The position numbers were made by a program, and so were the translations under genes. A stretch of 64,000 nt of DNA from an uncultured Bryobacterales bacterium (GTDB taxonomy: Bacteria > Acidobacteriota > Terriglobia > Bryobacterales > Bryobacteraceae), in NCBI GenBank assembly GCA_937959285.1, contig CALGAR010000144.1, forward strand, positions 29,377 through 93,376. The letters are read 5' to 3'. The notes under the pieces are model-generated. The model had not been told where the DNA came from. It worked only from the letters and a program-made list of their open reading frames with translations, and searched no databases. Position 1 is the first letter of the stretch. Each line of letters opens with the position of its first letter. Shown piece after piece: positions 60,348 through 64,000 of this stretch.

Positions 60348-63300
60348 ATGGACACGACGAGTAATGTGTTAATCCGATTCCGGGTTGCCGGTCTGGCCGC
60401 GACTCTCCTCCTGTTACCACTGTCATTATTTGGTCAAAGCGGCGCCGCCACGATTCAAGGCACGGTGCAGGACTCTTCGGGAGCCGTTGTGCCTGCGGCG
60501 TCCATTCGCATCGTGAATCAGGCCACCAGCGTGGCAGTCGACACAAAGTCGAACGAGAGCGGCTTCTTCTCGGCTCCGGGCCTCAATGCGGGAAAATACA
60601 CCGCGACGGTCAGCGCCCCCGGTCTGAAGACATACGAAGCCGTAGTGACCCTGGCCAACGGCCAGGTCCTGGTCCTCAATCCCGTCCTGAGTGTCGGCGA
60701 CGCCAGCGAAAAGATCACGGTCACGGGTGAAACGATTCAGCTAGCCACCTACGACAGCGGGACTGTGAACACACAGCTCGATTTCGCACGAATCAACCAG
60801 CTCCCCATGAATGGCCGCAACGTCCTTAACCTGGCGCAAAACACCGTGCCCGGACTGGAGGGAGGTGGTACCCGGGCCAACGGTCTCATGCAGGAAGGCA
60901 TGGAATACTCGCAGGACGGCGCGCCGATGACGAACCGGAACTTCGGCGGCGAAGCGAATTCCGCGCAGGCTACTCTGCCGGACCCGGACTCGGTCCAGGA
61001 AGCCCGGTTTGAGACGATGAATTCGAGCGCGCAGTTCGCCACGCCGGCAACCGTCATCCTCACGACGAAATCCGGAACCAACTCCCTGCATGGTTCTTTC
61101 TTTGAGACCGCCCGCAACAATTACTTCGGGATCGCCAAAGCCCGGCAAAATCCGGCCGATTTTGCCGCCCCGCACCTCGTCCGCAACGAATTCGGCGCCT
61201 CCATCGGCGGCCCCATTTTCTTCCCCAAACTCTACAATGGCAAAAACCGCTCCTTCTTCTTCTTCGCTTTTGAGCGCTTCTCCTTGCGGCAGGCTGCCAG
61301 TCAACTGGTAAGGGTGCCTACCGTCGCGATGAGAAACGGTGATTTCAGCGGCCTTGTCAACTCGTCGGGCATTCTGCAGCGGCTCTATGACCCGTCCACC
61401 ACGCAAGGTCCGGACCAGAACTACGCGCGCCTTCCCTTCCCGAACAACCAGATTCCGATCTCGCGGATCAGTCCCCTGGCAAAAACTCTGTATGCGGCGA
61501 CGCCGCTTCCGAACACTTCGGACAACCCTCTCGTCAATCCGAATTTCCACGACGTCAACAACATCACCCAAACCGTTCCTAACACCACGTTCCGGCTGGA
61601 CCACGTTTTCAACGAGAATAATCGTGGCTACTTCCGCTTCACAGACATCGAGCAGGAGCAGCAGGCGCTCCGCAACTATCCCTCCGCTTCGCCGGCCAAT
61701 ATCGAAGGGGGCGGGCTCCCGGCTGGTGCGACGGGTTATCAGCGCATCCCGATCCAAACCGTCAGTGGCGCCGCCGGTTTCTCGCATGTCTTCTCGCCCA
61801 CGTTCTTCTCGGAGACCATCTACAGCATGCAGTGGCAGCGCATGTACGTGGAGGGCAATGAAGCGTCGAAGGCCAACTACGAGCAGCAGCTCGGTTTGCC
61901 CAACAACCTGGGCAACCCGGGTTTCCCCGCCATTGGCGCAAACCTCATCATGCCCTACGGCGGCTCGCAGTGGAACTACGGCATGAGCCAGCGCCTCACG
62001 ACGATCGATGAGAACCTCAACAAGATCTGGGGCAAGCACCAGTTCGCCTTTGGCGGCCGCTGGCGGCATGAGAAGTTCGGCTATCTCTCGGACCGCTCAC
62101 CGGACCAGATCACCTTCACCAACCTCGCCACGGCGATCTACGACCCGGCCTCGGGCGCCAATTATGCGCCGCGCCCCAATACCGGCTTCCCTGACGCGGA
62201 CTTCTTCCTGGGCGCCGCAGCCAGCTATTCGCAGAACCGCAATGCGCCGTTCAACGACGTCAGTCTGCAGGAGTTCGACTTCTATTTTCAGGACAACTTC
62301 CGCGTGACCCAGCGTCTCACTCTGAACCTGGGGGTCCGTTGGGAAATGCATCCCGCCCCTCGCGCCAGGCACGATTTCATGGTCACGTTCGATGTGAAGA
62401 ACAAGGCCATCGCCACGCCGCGCCCGCTCGACTACTACCTCCAGCATGGCCTCACCACGGAAGCGATCATCACGAATCTGAGAAACCTCGGGGCCAAGTT
62501 CGAGACCTTCGAGGAAGGAGGCCTCCCCTCCCGCGGCTTCTACGCGAGCAACGACAACGTGCTTCCCCGCTTAGGCTTCGCTTATACGCCGTCCTTCGGC
62601 AGGGGAACTGTCATTCGCGGTGGTTACGGCGAGTACATCTACCCGGTTCCGGTGCGGAACTCCGTGCGCTATCTGACCGCCAGCTATCCCTTCGTCGCTT
62701 CCTATTCCCAGAGCTACACGTCGGCGGCTTTTTCTCCCGATGGCCTTCCGAACCTGCTCCTTCGCGGACCCATTCCCGTCATTGCAGGCCTCAACAGCAG
62801 GGATGTCGTGAACACAAACTCGACAACCGCCCTCTTACCCGGCATCAGCACGGGCACGACGCTCAACCCCGAGTATCCGCCCGCGCGCGTCCGGGAAGCG
62901 AATTTCACGATCGAGCAGCCCTTCAGAGACGGTTCGGTTTTCCGCGTGAGCTATGTCCACACACACGGATGGAACCTCGACCAGAACCTTCAATACAACA
63001 ATGCCCCCTCGGCGTACGTTTGGATGATGAAGACCGGCACGAGTCTGCCAACCGGCACCTACGCCTCCACCGCGACGCGCCCCTATGATCAGACTCTATG
63101 GGGCGGCAACGTCCTTTCCACCAAGTATGGATGGTCAAATAACAATGCCTTGCAGTTCAACTACCAGCGGCCGTACCGCAACGGAGTCGGTTTCCAGATC
63201 TTTTATGTCTTCTCGCGAGCCTTCCGGGTGGGGGGAAATACCTTCCGCGACAATATTCTCTATCCGGCTGAGCTCTACGCGCCCGGAGTGCTTCCCGAAG

Positions 63301-64000
63301 GCATGCCAACCGGGACGCTGCTGAAGCCCAGCCGCGAACTGAACCATTTCCAGAACTATGAGCTTGACACGGCCATTCCTCTTCACCGGGTCGGCTTCAA
63401 TGGCATCGTCGACATTCCCGTCGGCAAGGGCAAGCGTTTCCTTGGCAGCGCCAACCGGTGGCTGAACGCGCTCGTTGGCGGCTACCAGGTTGCTTTCGTC
63501 GGCACGATGGTTTCCCAGGCCTTTCAGGTGGCCGACTCAAACTGGGGCGCCACCAACCCGATCAAGCTCTATAAGGACTCCGTCAAAGTCACCGATTGCC
63601 GCAGCGGCGTCTGCCGCCCCGGCTATCTCTGGTTCAACGGTTATATCGCTCCGCACCTGATCAACCAGCCGAATGGAGTCATGGGCATACCCGAGGACTA
63701 TAAGCCGTATCTGGCTCCGATCAACAACACTCCGGGAGCGCCCAACTTCGGCACGAACAACGTAACCGTCACACTGAAGAACGGGCAGAAGGTTACCACG
63801 GCTTATTCGCCGGGTCCGGCGGGCCTCAACCCCTACTCGCATACCATCCTCCAGGGCCCCAAGAACTTCCAGGCCGATATTTCGCTCTACAAAGTCTTCG
63901 ACCTCTCGGAGCGCTGGAAACTCCGTGTGAATGTGGACGCCTTCAACGCTTTCAACATCCAGGGCCTGAACTCGCCGAACACCAGCGACGGCATCCTCAC
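60348..64000 (+). CDS. TonB-dependent receptor with carboxypeptidase-regulatory-like domain, cut by the window edge
   Basis: The frame starts at ATG 60348 (GGGGA 7 nt upstream) and is still open at the right edge after 1217 codons. It begins with a signal peptide (VAGLAATLLLLPLSLFGQ), then a CarboxypepD_reg sandwich (ATIQGTVQDSSGAVVPAASI), a plug (DFARINQLPMNGRNVLNLAQ; SVQEARFETMNSSAQFATPA) and a long barrel (FGASIGGPIFFPKLYNGKNR). The visible end FNAFNIQGLNSPNTSDGIL is close to the family's C-terminus, so perhaps only some tens of residues are missing. It resembles the receptor at 32.9 kb in plan but differs in sequence. No linked hydrolase is visible. Confidence 0.93.
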   Translation, partial: MDTTSNVLIRFRVAGLAATLLLLPLSLFGQSGAATIQGTVQDSSGAVVPAASIRIVNQATSVAVDTKSNESGFFSAPGLNAGKYTATVSAPGLKTYEAVVTLANGQVLVLNPVLSVGDASEKITVTGETIQLATYDSGTVNTQLDFARINQLPMNGRNVLNLAQNTVPGLEGGGTRANGLMQEGMEYSQDGAPMTNRNFGGEANSAQATLPDPDSVQEARFETMNSSAQFATPATVILTTKSGTNSLHGSFFETARNNYFGIAKARQNPADFAAPHLVRNEFGASIGGPIFFPKLYNGKNRSFFFFAFERFSLRQAASQLVRVPTVAMRNGDFSGLVNSSGILQRLYDPSTTQGPDQNYARLPFPNNQIPISRISPLAKTLYAATPLPNTSDNPLVNPNFHDVNNITQTVPNTTFRLDHVFNENNRGYFRFTDIEQEQQALRNYPSASPANIEGGGLPAGATGYQRIPIQTVSGAAGFSHVFSPTFFSETIYSMQWQRMYVEGNEASKANYEQQLGLPNNLGNPGFPAIGANLIMPYGGSQWNYGMSQRLTTIDENLNKIWGKHQFAFGGRWRHEKFGYLSDRSPDQITFTNLATAIYDPASGANYAPRPNTGFPDADFFLGAAASYSQNRNAPFNDVSLQEFDFYFQDNFRVTQRLTLNLGVRWEMHPAPRARHDFMVTFDVKNKAIATPRPLDYYLQHGLTTEAIITNLRNLGAKFETFEEGGLPSRGFYASNDNVLPRLGFAYTPSFGRGTVIRGGYGEYIYPVPVRNSVRYLTASYPFVASYSQSYTSAAFSPDGLPNLLLRGPIPVIAGLNSRDVVNTNSTTALLPGISTGTTLNPEYPPARVREANFTIEQPFRDGSVFRVSYVHTHGWNLDQNLQYNNAPSAYVWMMKTGTSLPTGTYASTATRPYDQTLWGGNVLSTKYGWSNNNALQFNYQRPYRNGVGFQIFYVFSRAFRVGGNTFRDNILYPAELYAPGVLPEGMPTGTLLKPSRELNHFQNYELDTAIPLHRVGFNGIVDIPVGKGKRFLGSANRWLNALVGGYQVAFVGTMVSQAFQVADSNWGATNPIKLYKDSVKVTDCRSGVCRPGYLWFNGYIAPHLINQPNGVMGIPEDYKPYLAPINNTPGAPNFGTNNVTVTLKNGQKVTTAYSPGPAGLNPYSHTILQGPKNFQADISLYKVFDLSERWKLRVNVDAFNAFNIQGLNSPNTSDGIL

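Noticed and set aside
60741..62069. 442-codon open frame on the minus strand inside the second TonB receptor
   Set aside because: It is the complement of a well-supported receptor frame in GC-rich DNA and its translation resembles no protein.
1..64000. CRISPR arrays, rRNA genes, prophage structural genes
   Set aside because: No regularly spaced repeats, no rRNA sequence and no capsid, tail or integrase genes were seen.

Overview
The window looks like a piece of a GC-rich acidobacterial chromosome, most like the Solibacter/Bryobacter group. This is judged from gene content only: two very long TonB-dependent receptors with an N-terminal carboxypeptidase-regulatory-like domain (one cut by the right edge), a DUF2934 protein, several small proteins of acidobacterial type, a divergent GH38-type hydrolase with a Tat signal, and a multiheme cytochrome fused to TPRs. 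The genes are mostly intact, tightly packed and often overlap by 4 to 20 nt.

Region 1 (0-8.4 kb) carries comF and an HNH endonuclease, infC standing alone, a glutamate-semialdehyde dehydrogenase, a YtxH protein, a DUF2007 protein, comEC and a 56-residue tatA with its own promoter. Region 2 (8.4-15.9 kb, all minus strand) runs nadB, CaCA-type exchanger, hslV, hslU, Fn3 lipoprotein, recA and an HU-like gene, a mix of NAD synthesis, proteolysis and DNA maintenance. aroB and menG diverge from nadB. nadB has no ATG/GTG/TTG that would keep its FAD-binding motif.

Region 3 (18-22.6 kb) holds small proteins of unknown function, a YggX-type protein, a PAS histidine kinase with a degenerate receiver domain and a DUF2934 protein. 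Region 4 (22.7-26 kb) is a tyrosine-catabolism operon: a HisC-like aminotransferase, HppD and a fumarylacetoacetase-family hydrolase. A Tat-exported FAD oxidoreductase converges on it.

Region 5 (27.7-30.3 kb) is a compact regulatory unit. An FHA-GAF-AAA-Fis sigma-54 activator diverges from a small secreted protein, and the gap between them holds two AACCG-N2-CGGTT dyads 20 bp apart and a -24/-12 type promoter. Region 6 (30.3-39.1 kb) has an ECF sigma factor and membrane anti-sigma factor diverging from a TonB receptor followed by the GH38-like enzyme.

Region 7 (39.2-45.75 kb) is a decayed island ending beside tRNA-Arg(ACG). It contains a broken membrane-protein gene, unrecognisable sequence, an McrB-like coiled-coil AAA+ gene with two frameshifts and one in-frame stop, its DUF2357/PD-(D/E)XK McrC-like partner with one frameshift, and an ISL3-family transposase remnant with a duplicated element end. 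It reads as a fossil type IV (McrBC-like) restriction system.

Region 8 (45.9-64 kb) contains a START-like protein, a Gfo/Idh/MocA oxidoreductase and an outer-membrane assembly operon (Omp85/BamA with about seven POTRA repeats, a SurA-like chaperone without a PPIase domain, TamB). It continues with an E1-like MoeB/ThiF enzyme, an 80-residue protein, a membrane protein with what appears to be an inactivated JAB/MPN domain and a coiled coil, a seven-heme TPR cytochrome and the second TonB receptor.
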